NCBI GenBank assembly: GCA_002454335.1
Contig: DKIP01000074.1
Span: 1 to 15,355, forward strand
Direction: 5' to 3'
Origin: Cytophagaceae bacterium UBA6715
Lineage (GTDB): Bacteria > Bacteroidota > Bacteroidia > Cytophagales > Spirosomataceae
Length of the DNA: 15,355 nucleotides
Shown here: one piece after another, positions 1 through 5,987 of the stretch
Position numbering within the stretch: position 1 is the stretch's first letter
Layout: every line of letters starts with the position of its first letter
Made by a program: the position numbers and the translations under genes
Notes under the pieces: generated by a model
What the model was told of the DNA's origin: nothing
Databases searched by the model: none
The model's input: only the letters and a program-made list of their open reading frames with translations

Positions 1-442
1 CGACGTAAGATTTTACGGCTTTTTGTGTTGGGTAAAGGATGTCTGAAGTACCTAAAGTCGTAGCAGTAGATTTGTTACTTACATCTTCTTTTCCTGCAAC
101 GGTTGTTTGCAAAGCTACACCTTGTGTGGCAGAATCGACGTAATCTTTTACGGCTTTGACACTTGGATATTTAGTGTCTGAAGTCGCATCTGTTGAAACG
201 TTAATCGACTTATTACTCAAGTTTTCTTTATTGGCCAATCCAGGTACGGTCGGAGTTGCAGCAGTTCCACCTAAATCTCCTGCTAATTGAATTTTACCTG
301 CAGCTAAGGTTGTTGCATCTGGCACACCAGACCCCACAGCTTGATAGATTGAATTGTCAACATATGATTTGGTTGCTCGCTGGCTAGGATATAGGTCATT
401 CGATGGATTTGCCCCGCCAAGGTTGACGTCTACCGACTTGTT
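1..442 (-). repeat. Three diverged protein repeat units inside the surface protein
   Basis: Three units running from NKS to YVD are encoded on the minus strand at 442-356 (29 residues), 214-134 (27 residues) and 76 to the window edge (partial). They share the pattern NKS, then a variable Thr/Val-rich stretch, then (S/N)D-x-(L/K)YPS/T-Q/V-(R/K)A-(T/V)K-(S/D)YV(D). The distance from unit 1 to unit 2 (222 nt) exceeds that from unit 2 to unit 3 (about 135 nt), because unit 2 is preceded by an extra AAGKIQLAGDLGGTAATPTV spacer. More units may follow beyond the left edge. The nucleotide sequences have diverged, so this is an old amplification. Confidence 0.75.
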
Positions 443-1264
443 ACCTAACGATTCATAGGTTCCTCCTAAATTATTTACACTATTTTGTGTATTGTTCGTT
501 TGAACGGTCAGGTTACTAATTTGCCCTTGGACTTGATTTTGGTTATTTTGGATTTGATTTTGCTGGTCAACTAATTTTTGATTTTGGTCTTCCACAGAAC
601 TTTTAAGTTGAGAAATGGATTTAGATTGACTAGTTAATTGCTCATCAACAGTTGAAATGCGTTGGTTAACTAATAAAAATTGACCCTGGGCATTCGCTTG
701 GACTTCTTGAATTTTATTTTGTAATGGATTTAAGTCCTTTGGAATTAGGTAGCCTACATCATTCGTAAATTCAGATAATTGGGTAGGTGCACCCGCAACA
801 TTTCTATACTCAACAGATTCAGCATACAAAGCATATGCTGTATGACTTAAAGTTTGCATGCTTACTTGTGAAAAGGTTTTAGCCTGGTCAAAACTGACAC
901 TTACAGCAAGTTTTTTCACGTTGGAATCCCAAATTATATTTTGAAAACTTGAATATTTATTTGTTACTGAACTATTCGTTACAATTCCTTGACTGGTTCC
1001 TTGTCCAATTGTAAGGTTCACTAGACCAAATTCGTCGGTGTTTGTGGCTTGAATTTCGGAGTAATCCAATTCTCCTCGGCTATTTATGAGGTCGAATTTT
1101 AACCACACCCTACTATTAATCAAGGGCTGGCCGGTTATTTTTTGTCCAGGAATGTCTAGAGTCTTAGGATCCTGAATAACAGCTTGAAAGTTTAGTCCTT
1201 TGGTTTGCCCTAAAACAACGGAGCTAATTAAATTGATAAGTAACAGGATAAGAATTTTTTTCAT
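1..1264 (-). CDS. Secreted surface protein with coiled coil and YPSxKAVKxYVD repeats (3' end outside window)
   Basis: The reading frame is open from the ATG at 1264-1262 to the left edge, giving at least 421 residues without a stop. Residues 1-18 form a signal peptide ending in VLGQ. The next part (GLNFQAVIQD, then WLKFDLIN and TNTDEFGLVNLTIGQG) matches the beta-sandwich head common in secreted Bacteroidota proteins. Residues about 175-264 are rich in Gln, Asn and Ser, with heptad-like leucines and valines, and probably form a coiled coil. After it come fibre-like repeats of the type NKS(x)n-LYPSQxAxKSYVD, and one GGTAATPTVPGLA linker of a type usual between such repeats. The role is inferred as a cell-surface or adhesin-like stalk. 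A type IX secretion signal would be at the missing C-terminus, so the export route is unknown. No TAnnTTTG promoter is obvious upstream, but an inverted repeat lies there. Confidence 0.8.
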   Translation of the reverse strand, partial: MKKILILLLINLISSVVLGQTKGLNFQAVIQDPKTLDIPGQKITGQPLINSRVWLKFDLINSRGELDYSEIQATNTDEFGLVNLTIGQGTSQGIVTNSSVTNKYSSFQNIIWDSNVKKLAVSVSFDQAKTFSQVSMQTLSHTAYALYAESVEYRNVAGAPTQLSEFTNDVGYLIPKDLNPLQNKIQEVQANAQGQFLLVNQRISTVDEQLTSQSKSISQLKSSVEDQNQKLVDQQNQIQNNQNQVQGQISNLTVQTNNTQNSVNNLGGTYESLGNKSVDVNLGGANPSNDLYPSQRATKSYVDNSIYQAVGSGVPDATTLAAGKIQLAGDLGGTAATPTVPGLANKENLSNKSINVSTDATSDTKYPSVKAVKDYVDSATQGVALQTTVAGKEDVSNKSTATTLGTSDILYPTQKAVKSYV

Positions 1265-1309
1265 TCGATAGCTTAATTGGATTGACTTGGTTTTAGCGGA
1301 ATAAATAAT

Positions 1310-1350
1310 AATATTGGACCATTATATTTTTGAATCTCGAGTCCAATATT
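1310..1350. repeat. Perfect 10-bp inverted repeat between divergent genes
   Basis: AATATTGGAC at 1310-1319 is mirrored exactly by GTCCAATATT at 1341-1350, with a 21-nt AT-rich spacer. It lies between the leftward surface-protein gene (start 1264) and the rightward DUF2264 gene (start 1429). No T tract follows on either strand, so it does not look like an intrinsic terminator. The two arms are two helical turns or more apart, as in a bipartite operator or looped regulator site. A hairpin in the leader of the surface-protein mRNA is the other option. The function is inferred, not shown. Confidence 0.5.
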
Positions 1351-1428
1351 ACGAAGTCTAGTATCGCCAAACGGGTTGAACAAGTCATAGAAATATTTTT
1401 TTGAACACATTTTTTATCAATCATCACA

Positions 1429-2685
1429 TTGAATACACGTCGAAAATTCCTATTAAAAACCTCGTTTTTGGGCTTTAGCTCCAGATTACTGTCATATAGA
1501 TTTAAATCTAACCGAGTGGATTCTGACCGCGCCTATTGGGTAAATCTACTCGACAAAATTGCCGCCCCCATTTTGAAAAATATGTCTAAGGGGGAGCTGC
1601 GCAAAAAAATGATCATTGCTTACAGCCCTACCTGGGATCATCGCGCCTCAGATGTGGCTTACATGGAGGCTTTTGGCCGATTATTGATTGGGATCGGACC
1701 TTTTTTAGCTTTGCCGGACGATGTTAGTTCGGCCACGGCCCGCGAAGAAACGAATATTCGCAAGCGCATGAAGGAACAAACCTTAGCGTCTCTCAAGCAT
1801 GCCGCGGATCCCTTAAGCCCTGATTATTTGTATTGGGGTTCGCCTACTTCCAAACAACCCCTCGTTGATGCTGCCTTTATCGCACAAGCTTTTCTGATAG
1901 CTCCGGAGGCCTTGTGGGAACCGCTGTCTGCGGAGACGAAAATGAATTACATTCGAGAGTTTACGACAATCCGACAAATCACGCCGCCTAATAATAATTG
2001 GGTGCTGTTTGCCGCCACGATTGAGAGTTTTTTGCTGTATATCGGGAAGCCTTTTGATGCCGTGCGCATCGATCAGGCAATTGCCAAAATCCAATCTTGG
2101 TACGTTGGAGATGGCTGGTACAAGGATGGCGAGAAATTTCATTTTGATCATTACAATGGCTTCGTGATTCATCCCATGTTGATCGATGTCATGCGGGTTA
2201 ATTTGGCCAAAGGGCGTTTATCACAAGCCGATTTTGATTTAGCTTACAAGCGGATGCGACGCTATGCGAGTTTTCAGGAACGCTACATTTCCCCAGAAGG
2301 AACATTTTTGGTTGTTGGCCGCTCGTCTACCTATCGTGTGGGACTTTTCCAACCGCTCGCAAAACTTGCTTTAGAGAATTCCTTGCCGGAAGGGGTGAGT
2401 TTAGCTCAAGTTCGCTCGGCTTTAACGGCGGTGTTTAGACGCGTTTTTGTGTCGTCGACTTTTGATCGCGATGGCTGGTTGACCTTGGGTTTAGTGGGAT
2501 CGAATCAAGCGAATCTTGCAGATTCTTATTCTAATACGGGCAGTATGTATTTGACTTCTGCGGCTTTTTTGCCATTGGGATTACCCGCTAATCATGCATT
2601 TTGGTCGGATCCTGATGCGGATTGGACACAGAAAAAGGCGTGGACAGGACAGGTATTTCCGAAGGATTATGCGGTCGACTATTAA
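1429..2685 (+). CDS. DUF2264 domain-containing protein, Tat-exported, TTG start
   Basis: This 418-residue protein has the DUF2264 signature, a family of unknown function that probably folds as an alpha/alpha barrel like glycoside hydrolases and lyases. Recognisable blocks are WVNLLDKIAAPIL (37-49), EAFGRLLIGIGPFLA (80-94), PPNNNWVLFAA (186-196), WYVGDGWYKDGEKFHFDHYNGFVIHPM (about 224-250) and a C-terminal GSMYLTSAAFLPLGLP region. The N-terminus NTRRKFLLKTSFLG is a twin-arginine export motif, so the protein is predicted to be exported folded. It begins with TTG at 1429. The frame upstream has a TGA at 1402-1404 and no ATG between, and only this start retains the twin-arginine signal. The substrate is unknown; other members often sit near polysaccharide-degradation genes. 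The next gene lies 91 bp downstream. Confidence 0.85.
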   Translation: MNTRRKFLLKTSFLGFSSRLLSYRFKSNRVDSDRAYWVNLLDKIAAPILKNMSKGELRKKMIIAYSPTWDHRASDVAYMEAFGRLLIGIGPFLALPDDVSSATAREETNIRKRMKEQTLASLKHAADPLSPDYLYWGSPTSKQPLVDAAFIAQAFLIAPEALWEPLSAETKMNYIREFTTIRQITPPNNNWVLFAATIESFLLYIGKPFDAVRIDQAIAKIQSWYVGDGWYKDGEKFHFDHYNGFVIHPMLIDVMRVNLAKGRLSQADFDLAYKRMRRYASFQERYISPEGTFLVVGRSSTYRVGLFQPLAKLALENSLPEGVSLAQVRSALTAVFRRVFVSSTFDRDGWLTLGLVGSNQANLADSYSNTGSMYLTSAAFLPLGLPANHAFWSDPDADWTQKKAWTGQVFPKDYAVDY

Positions 2686-2697
2686 GCTTCCCCCCCT

Positions 2698-2732
2698 TAC
2701 CTTTGGCAAACCTGGGAGGATTGCCAAAGGTA
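2698..2732 (+). repeat. Intergenic palindrome, copy 1
   Basis: TACCTTTGGCAA (2698-2709) pairs with TTGCCAAAGGTA (2721-2732). Inside, after one A-A mismatch, CCT pairs with AGG around a GGG triloop, so the 35 nt form one long hairpin. It lies 12 nt after the DUF2264 stop and 44 nt before the DinB-fold start. Copy 2 at 3233-3267 differs at one base only. No T tract follows. The first eight bases match the Bacteroidota promoter core TAnnTTTG, but no TTG is found at the right distance upstream here. Confidence 0.85.
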
Positions 2733-2776
2733 GTGCTCCGGGAATAATAATCATTCAAATAAACTGATAAAATATC

Positions 2777-3220
2777 GTGCTTCCAGAACTTATTGCCTTA
2801 TATGATCGAGATTTAAAGGCCCTTCGAAAAGAGATTGAATCTTATCGTGATGAAGCACGTATTTGGCAATTATCAGACGGCATCAATAATCCGGGAGGCA
2901 ATGTATTCTTGCACCTGATGGGGAATCTCAATACGTTTTTTGGTGCTGTCTATGCGAACACGGGTTATGTCCGCGACCGACCGCTAGAGTTCTCCGCGCG
3001 TGATATTCCTAGAACGACTTTATTGAAGATGCTGGATGAAATCCATCCCGTCGTGCTTCAGGTGTTACGGGATTTTCCTGTGGAGAAATTAGGAGATATT
3101 TACCCGATTCGAATCTTTGATGAAGACAAAACTAATGCTTATATTTTTATCCATTTGGAGACTCATTTAGCCTATCATTTAGGCCAAATAAATTACCATC
3201 GTAGGATCTTGGATGCCTAA
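2777..3220 (+). CDS. DinB/YfiT-fold putative metalloenzyme, GTG start
   Basis: This 147-residue protein matches the DinB-like four-helix-bundle superfamily (DUF1572-like branch). In that fold three histidines bind a divalent metal. Here they are probably H46 (in NVFLHLMGNL) and H130 plus H134 (in ETHLAYHLGQINYH). Family members include thiol-dependent S-transferases and hydrolases as well as damage-inducible proteins, so the reaction cannot be named. It lacks a signal peptide and should be cytoplasmic. Translation is assigned to GTG at 2777, because it gives the usual MxPELIxLYxRDL beginning and no upstream ATG is available. The preceding spacer carries the palindrome, and a similar one separates this gene from the ThuA gene, so all three rightward genes may be co-transcribed. 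Confidence 0.82.
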   Translation: MLPELIALYDRDLKALRKEIESYRDEARIWQLSDGINNPGGNVFLHLMGNLNTFFGAVYANTGYVRDRPLEFSARDIPRTTLLKMLDEIHPVVLQVLRDFPVEKLGDIYPIRIFDEDKTNAYIFIHLETHLAYHLGQINYHRRILDA

Positions 3221-3232
3221 GGCTCCGCGCCG

Positions 3233-3267
3233 TACCTTTGGCAAACCTTGGAGGATTGCCAAAGGTA
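3233..3267 (+). repeat. Intergenic palindrome, copy 2
   Basis: TACCTTTGGCAA (3233-3244) and TTGCCAAAGGTA (3256-3267) are the same arms as in copy 1, with loop ACCTTGGAGGA. The two copies agree at 34 of 35 positions, including the conserved internal A-A mismatch. Similarity continues downstream up to the next start codon: both spacers have GAATAA, then AAT.ATT, then AAACTGATAAA 4-5 nt before the start codon. In this copy TTG (3209-3211) lies exactly 21 nt upstream of TACCTTTG, so it could also serve as a promoter for the ThuA gene. Confidence 0.85.
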
Positions 3268-3309
3268 ACGTTTCACGAATAAAAATGATTTTAAAAAACT
3301 GATAAACAC

Positions 3310-4164
3310 ATGAAAAAATTCTTTAAAATTCTCGGCTGGACCTTTCTCAGCATTATCCTCATGCTTTCTGTTGCCTTGGGAACCTTTATGTACAAAGTGA
3401 AGTACGGCTTCCCGGTCAGCTATGAAACTGAAAAACCCGCGATTCAATTTCCTGGAAATCAGCCCGCTATTTTGGTCTTCACCAAAACCACCGGCTTCCG
3501 TCACGCAGAATCCATCGATGCTTCTATTCCTCTCTTGAAAGAGCTAGGCAAAACACACAATTATTTTATCTACGAAACAGCCGATGGCGGGGTCTTTAAT
3601 CCAGAACAATTGAAACAATTCCGTTTGGTGATTTTTGATAATTCTACGGGACGCGTGTTGAATGACGACCAACAAACCGCGCTGGAAAAATATGTAGAAG
3701 AAGGGGGGGCGCTGATGGGTATTCACGGAGCAGGCGATGATTCACACCGCTGGGAATGGTATGAAAATAACCTTTTAGGGGCTAAGTTCTCGCATCACCC
3801 TTTGAATCCACAGTTCCAACAAGCCGACGTGCGCATGTCGGGAAATGTCGATTCCTTGTTTTCGAAAAACCTCGTGAAGCAATGGAGCAATACCGACGAA
3901 TGGTATGTGTTTTTTAATCAACCCAAAGATGTGACAGTGCTATATTCCATCAATGGTGACAAGATTATTCCGAATGGAAATATTCTTTGGACGACTGATA
4001 AGAACTTTGGTATGGGGGCGAATCACCCCGTGGCTTGGTACCGAGAAGTAGGTAAAGGAAAAACTTTCTACACATCCATGGGACATTCCGCAGCCGTTTG
4101 GAAGAATCCAGATTATTTTAAACTTATTGAGCAAGGCATCGCCTGGAGCATCCAAAAAAACTAG
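3310..4164 (+). CDS. ThuA-like domain protein, membrane-anchored
   Basis: This 284-residue protein has an N-terminal transmembrane anchor or uncleaved signal (about residues 8-28) followed by a ThuA-like domain with a class I glutamine amidotransferase-like fold. Typical blocks are PAILVFTKTTGFRHAESI (52-69), LVIFDNSTG (106-114), EGGALMGIHGAGD (131-143), GAKFSHHP (157-164) and the C-terminal VAWYREVGKGKTFYTSMGHS. ThuA was named for trehalose utilisation, and homologues in Bacteroidota are common near sugar or glycoside catabolism genes. A keto-sugar-related role is often suggested but no reaction is certain. It is expected to act in the periplasm, tethered to the inner membrane. It follows the DinB-fold gene by 89 bp and shares a 4-bp CTAG with the stop of the convergent gene. 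Confidence 0.88.
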   Translation: MKKFFKILGWTFLSIILMLSVALGTFMYKVKYGFPVSYETEKPAIQFPGNQPAILVFTKTTGFRHAESIDASIPLLKELGKTHNYFIYETADGGVFNPEQLKQFRLVIFDNSTGRVLNDDQQTALEKYVEEGGALMGIHGAGDDSHRWEWYENNLLGAKFSHHPLNPQFQQADVRMSGNVDSLFSKNLVKQWSNTDEWYVFFNQPKDVTVLYSINGDKIIPNGNILWTTDKNFGMGANHPVAWYREVGKGKTFYTSMGHSAAVWKNPDYFKLIEQGIAWSIQKN

Positions 4165-4427
4165 TCCAAATAAGGCAATAACTCCGCGCGCAATAATCCA
4201 CTTCCTCCTCCATAATGTTGGATGATCGGTTGGCTTACTTGCGCGCGGATCAATGCCTCGTCAGTTTCTGAAACGCTCGAACTTAATAGAAGCAAATCAA
4301 AACTGCCGACTAACAGTTCTTCGACTGTCGGAAATGACACCGCTTCCGCTGCATCATACTGATTAATCAATCGGACCAATATGGCGACGATATCTGCATT
4401 TCCCCCGAAGACTGCGACTGTTTTCAT
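4161..4427 (-). CDS. Small receiver-like protein lacking the phospho-acceptor, in a pirin operon
   Basis: This 88-residue protein has an alternating beta-alpha pattern: TVAVFGG, a helix through DIVAILVRLINQY, AEAVSF, a helix PTVEELL, FDLLLLSSSV, a helix TDEALIRAQV, then QPIIQHYGGGSGLLRAELLPYL. The layout recalls a CheY-type receiver domain. However, the acidic pair after strand 1 is replaced by GG, and the place of the phospho-aspartate after strand 3 holds Ser. It is therefore at best a degenerate receiver, and other Rossmann-like folds are possible. It starts 5 nt after the pirin stop, so translation is probably coupled. Its TAG stop overlaps the ThuA TAG stop in the palindrome CTAG. I do not recognise a named family and the function is unknown. 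Confidence 0.7.
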   Translation of the reverse strand: MKTVAVFGGNADIVAILVRLINQYDAAEAVSFPTVEELLVGSFDLLLLSSSVSETDEALIRAQVSQPIIQHYGGGSGLLRAELLPYLD

Positions 4428-4432
4428 ATCGA

Positions 4433-5155
4433 TTAAAATTGCATGGGAACTTCCAACAACAAAATTTCTGCGTCGGTAGTCAAGGCTTTGATTTCAAACG
4501 ATTCAGCCCCGCGAATACCTAATCCATCGCGCGGCGATAAAGTTTGGCCATCGATTTCAAAACTTCCTGAGAGTATAAAGGCATAGACCCCGTTCCCTGC
4601 TTTTTTGATTGCATAGTTTGTTTCAATATTTTGGTCAAATTTACCCATGTGAAACCAAGCATCTTGGTGTATCCAAACGCCCGCATCCTCCGCATTCGGC
4701 GATAAAATTTGTTGCAATCGGTTGTGGCGGTCGGCAACATTCAGCGTAATCTGATCATAGCGTGGGGTCACATTTTTCTTGTTTGGGAATACCCAAATCT
4801 GTAAAAATTTAACCGTTGCGTCTTTGCTGTGATTGTATTCGCTGTGGTAAATTCCTGTCCCAGCGCTCATTACTTGGATATCCCCGTGACGAATCACCGC
4901 CTTATTTCCCATGCTGTCTTGATGTTCCAAATCACCTTCCAAAGGAATACTGATAATCTCCATGTTGTCATGGGGATGCTGACCAAAACCCATGCCGCCC
5001 GAAACCGTATCGTCGTTTAAGACTCGCAATGCCCCGAAATGAATTCGAGCGGGATTATGGTAGTTGGCAAAACTAAACGTGTGATAACTTTGAAGCCAGC
5101 CATGATTCGCGGCTCCGCGGGAATCAGCTGCATGTAACTCATATGTTTTCATCAT
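4433..5155 (-). CDS. Pirin family protein (YhhW-type, bicupin)
   Basis: This 240-residue cupin protein has the normal length for YhhW-type pirins, which bind a metal in the N-terminal cupin. Some of them oxidise quercetin. The ligands are visible as H60 and H62 in GFGQHPHDNMEI and H104 plus E106 in SAGTGIYHSEYN. The C-terminal cupin (GVYAFILSGSFEIDGQTLSPRDGLGI) lacks such ligands, as usual. No signal peptide is present, so it is cytoplasmic. The natural substrate is unknown. Two ATGs stand in tandem at the start (5155 and 5152) and either could be used. It heads a leftward operon with the small receiver-like gene. A TAGCTTTA close to the TAnnTTTG consensus lies about 20 nt upstream but has no TTG partner, so the promoter is uncertain. 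Confidence 0.92.
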   Translation of the reverse strand: MMKTYELHAADSRGAANHGWLQSYHTFSFANYHNPARIHFGALRVLNDDTVSGGMGFGQHPHDNMEIISIPLEGDLEHQDSMGNKAVIRHGDIQVMSAGTGIYHSEYNHSKDATVKFLQIWVFPNKKNVTPRYDQITLNVADRHNRLQQILSPNAEDAGVWIHQDAWFHMGKFDQNIETNYAIKKAGNGVYAFILSGSFEIDGQTLSPRDGLGIRGAESFEIKALTTDAEILLLEVPMQF

Positions 5156-5224
5156 TGACGGATTAATTTTCGTAAAGCTAGTATTTATTTAAATTGGTTG
5201 CGGTTAAATTGTGGAATTTAGGCG

Positions 5225-5232
5225 TAGTTTTG
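5225..5232 (+). promoter_or_regulatory. Promoter core (TAGTTTTG) of the LOG-esterase operon
   Basis: TAGTTTTG matches the Bacteroidota -7 box TAnnTTTG, and TTG at 5198-5200 lies 24 nt upstream, slightly beyond the usual 17-23. Transcription would begin near 5239, giving a leader of about 14 nt before the ATG at 5253. A GGAGGAAA at 5232-5239 resembles a Shine-Dalgarno site but is 13 nt from the ATG, and Bacteroidota rarely rely on one. Confidence 0.5.
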
Positions 5233-5252
5233 GAGGAAACTTATTTTAACAA

Positions 5253-5987
5253 ATGAACAACAATTCTGAAAACGCTTTTTTAGCGGGTCCGCGTTCCCGA
5301 TGGCAAGAATTTTTATTCTCTTTGGAAGTTTTATTTCAATTTATCAAAGGATTTCGAAACCTACATTTTGTAGGTCCCTGCATCACGATTTTTGGATCAG
5401 CCCGTTTTTCCAAAGATGACGTGTACTACCAAACAACCGAAACTCTGGCAACTAGTTTAGGTCAAATGGGCTTCGCCATTATGACAGGAGGAGGACCGGG
5501 GATCATGGAGGCCGCCAACAAAGGGGCCAAAAATGCAGGGGCCTTGTCGCTAGGCTGTAACATTGAACTTCCCTTCGAACAACATCCTAATCCTTATTTA
5601 GACCGCATGGTCAATATTCGTTATTTCTTTGTCCGCAAGGAATTATTACGCAAATACTCATCGGGCTTTGTCATCATGCCGGGCGGACTAGGAACTTTGG
5701 ATGAGTTTTTTGAAGTGATTACCTTAATCCAAACAGGTAAGATGAAAAACTTCCCGGTCGTCGTCATGGGGCTGGAATACCACGAACAATTGATGCGATA
5801 TTTTGAGTCCTTGATTAAAGAAGCGACGGTCGGTTCGAATGATTTCCAACATATTTTATTCACGGATGATATTGCTGAGGCGGCCGAACATATTCGAAAT
5901 TTTACAGAAATGTCTCCAGAAAAACATGCGCATTCAAATGCCCCATTATGGATCCTCGGGGAAAGAAAAATAAATCGAAAAAAATGA
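5253..5987 (+). CDS. LOG/TIGR00730 family nucleoside 5'-monophosphate phosphoribohydrolase
   Basis: This 244-residue protein carries the Rossmann-fold LOG signature: ITIFGSARF (44-52), MTGGGPGIMEAANKGA (77-92), VRKELL (127-132) and MPGGLGTLDEFFEV (142-155). The last is the PGGxGTxxE motif for the phosphate and the catalytic glutamate. The family splits the N-glycosidic bond of nucleoside monophosphates. Plant LOG releases cytokinins, and bacterial members also act on AMP or hydrolyse purine monophosphates. It has an N-terminal extension of some 40 residues before the first strand, as in the longer TIGR00730 members. It is predicted to be cytoplasmic. The TGA stop overlaps the ATG of the downstream esterase (ATGA at 5984-5987), so the two genes are translationally coupled despite different cellular locations. 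Confidence 0.9.
   Translation: MNNNSENAFLAGPRSRWQEFLFSLEVLFQFIKGFRNLHFVGPCITIFGSARFSKDDVYYQTTETLATSLGQMGFAIMTGGGPGIMEAANKGAKNAGALSLGCNIELPFEQHPNPYLDRMVNIRYFFVRKELLRKYSSGFVIMPGGLGTLDEFFEVITLIQTGKMKNFPVVVMGLEYHEQLMRYFESLIKEATVGSNDFQHILFTDDIAEAAEHIRNFTEMSPEKHAHSNAPLWILGERKINRKK

Noticed and set aside
1391..1403. TA followed by seven T and G as a promoter core for the DUF2264 gene
   Set aside because: The core is two bases longer than TAnnTTTG and no TTG is at a fitting distance.
2698..2732. Hairpin as an ordinary intrinsic terminator of the DUF2264 gene
   Set aside because: No T tract follows, and the same element with conserved downstream sequence recurs before the next gene, which points to another role.
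4519..4740. Additional small gene inside the pirin gene on the same strand
   Set aside because: It is an out-of-frame shadow of the well-conserved pirin coding sequence, with no own signature.
5948..5983. Earlier ATG for the first carboxylesterase
   Set aside because: It would place a charged lysine-rich stretch before the signal peptide; the ATG at 5984 overlaps the LOG stop in the usual ATGA fashion.
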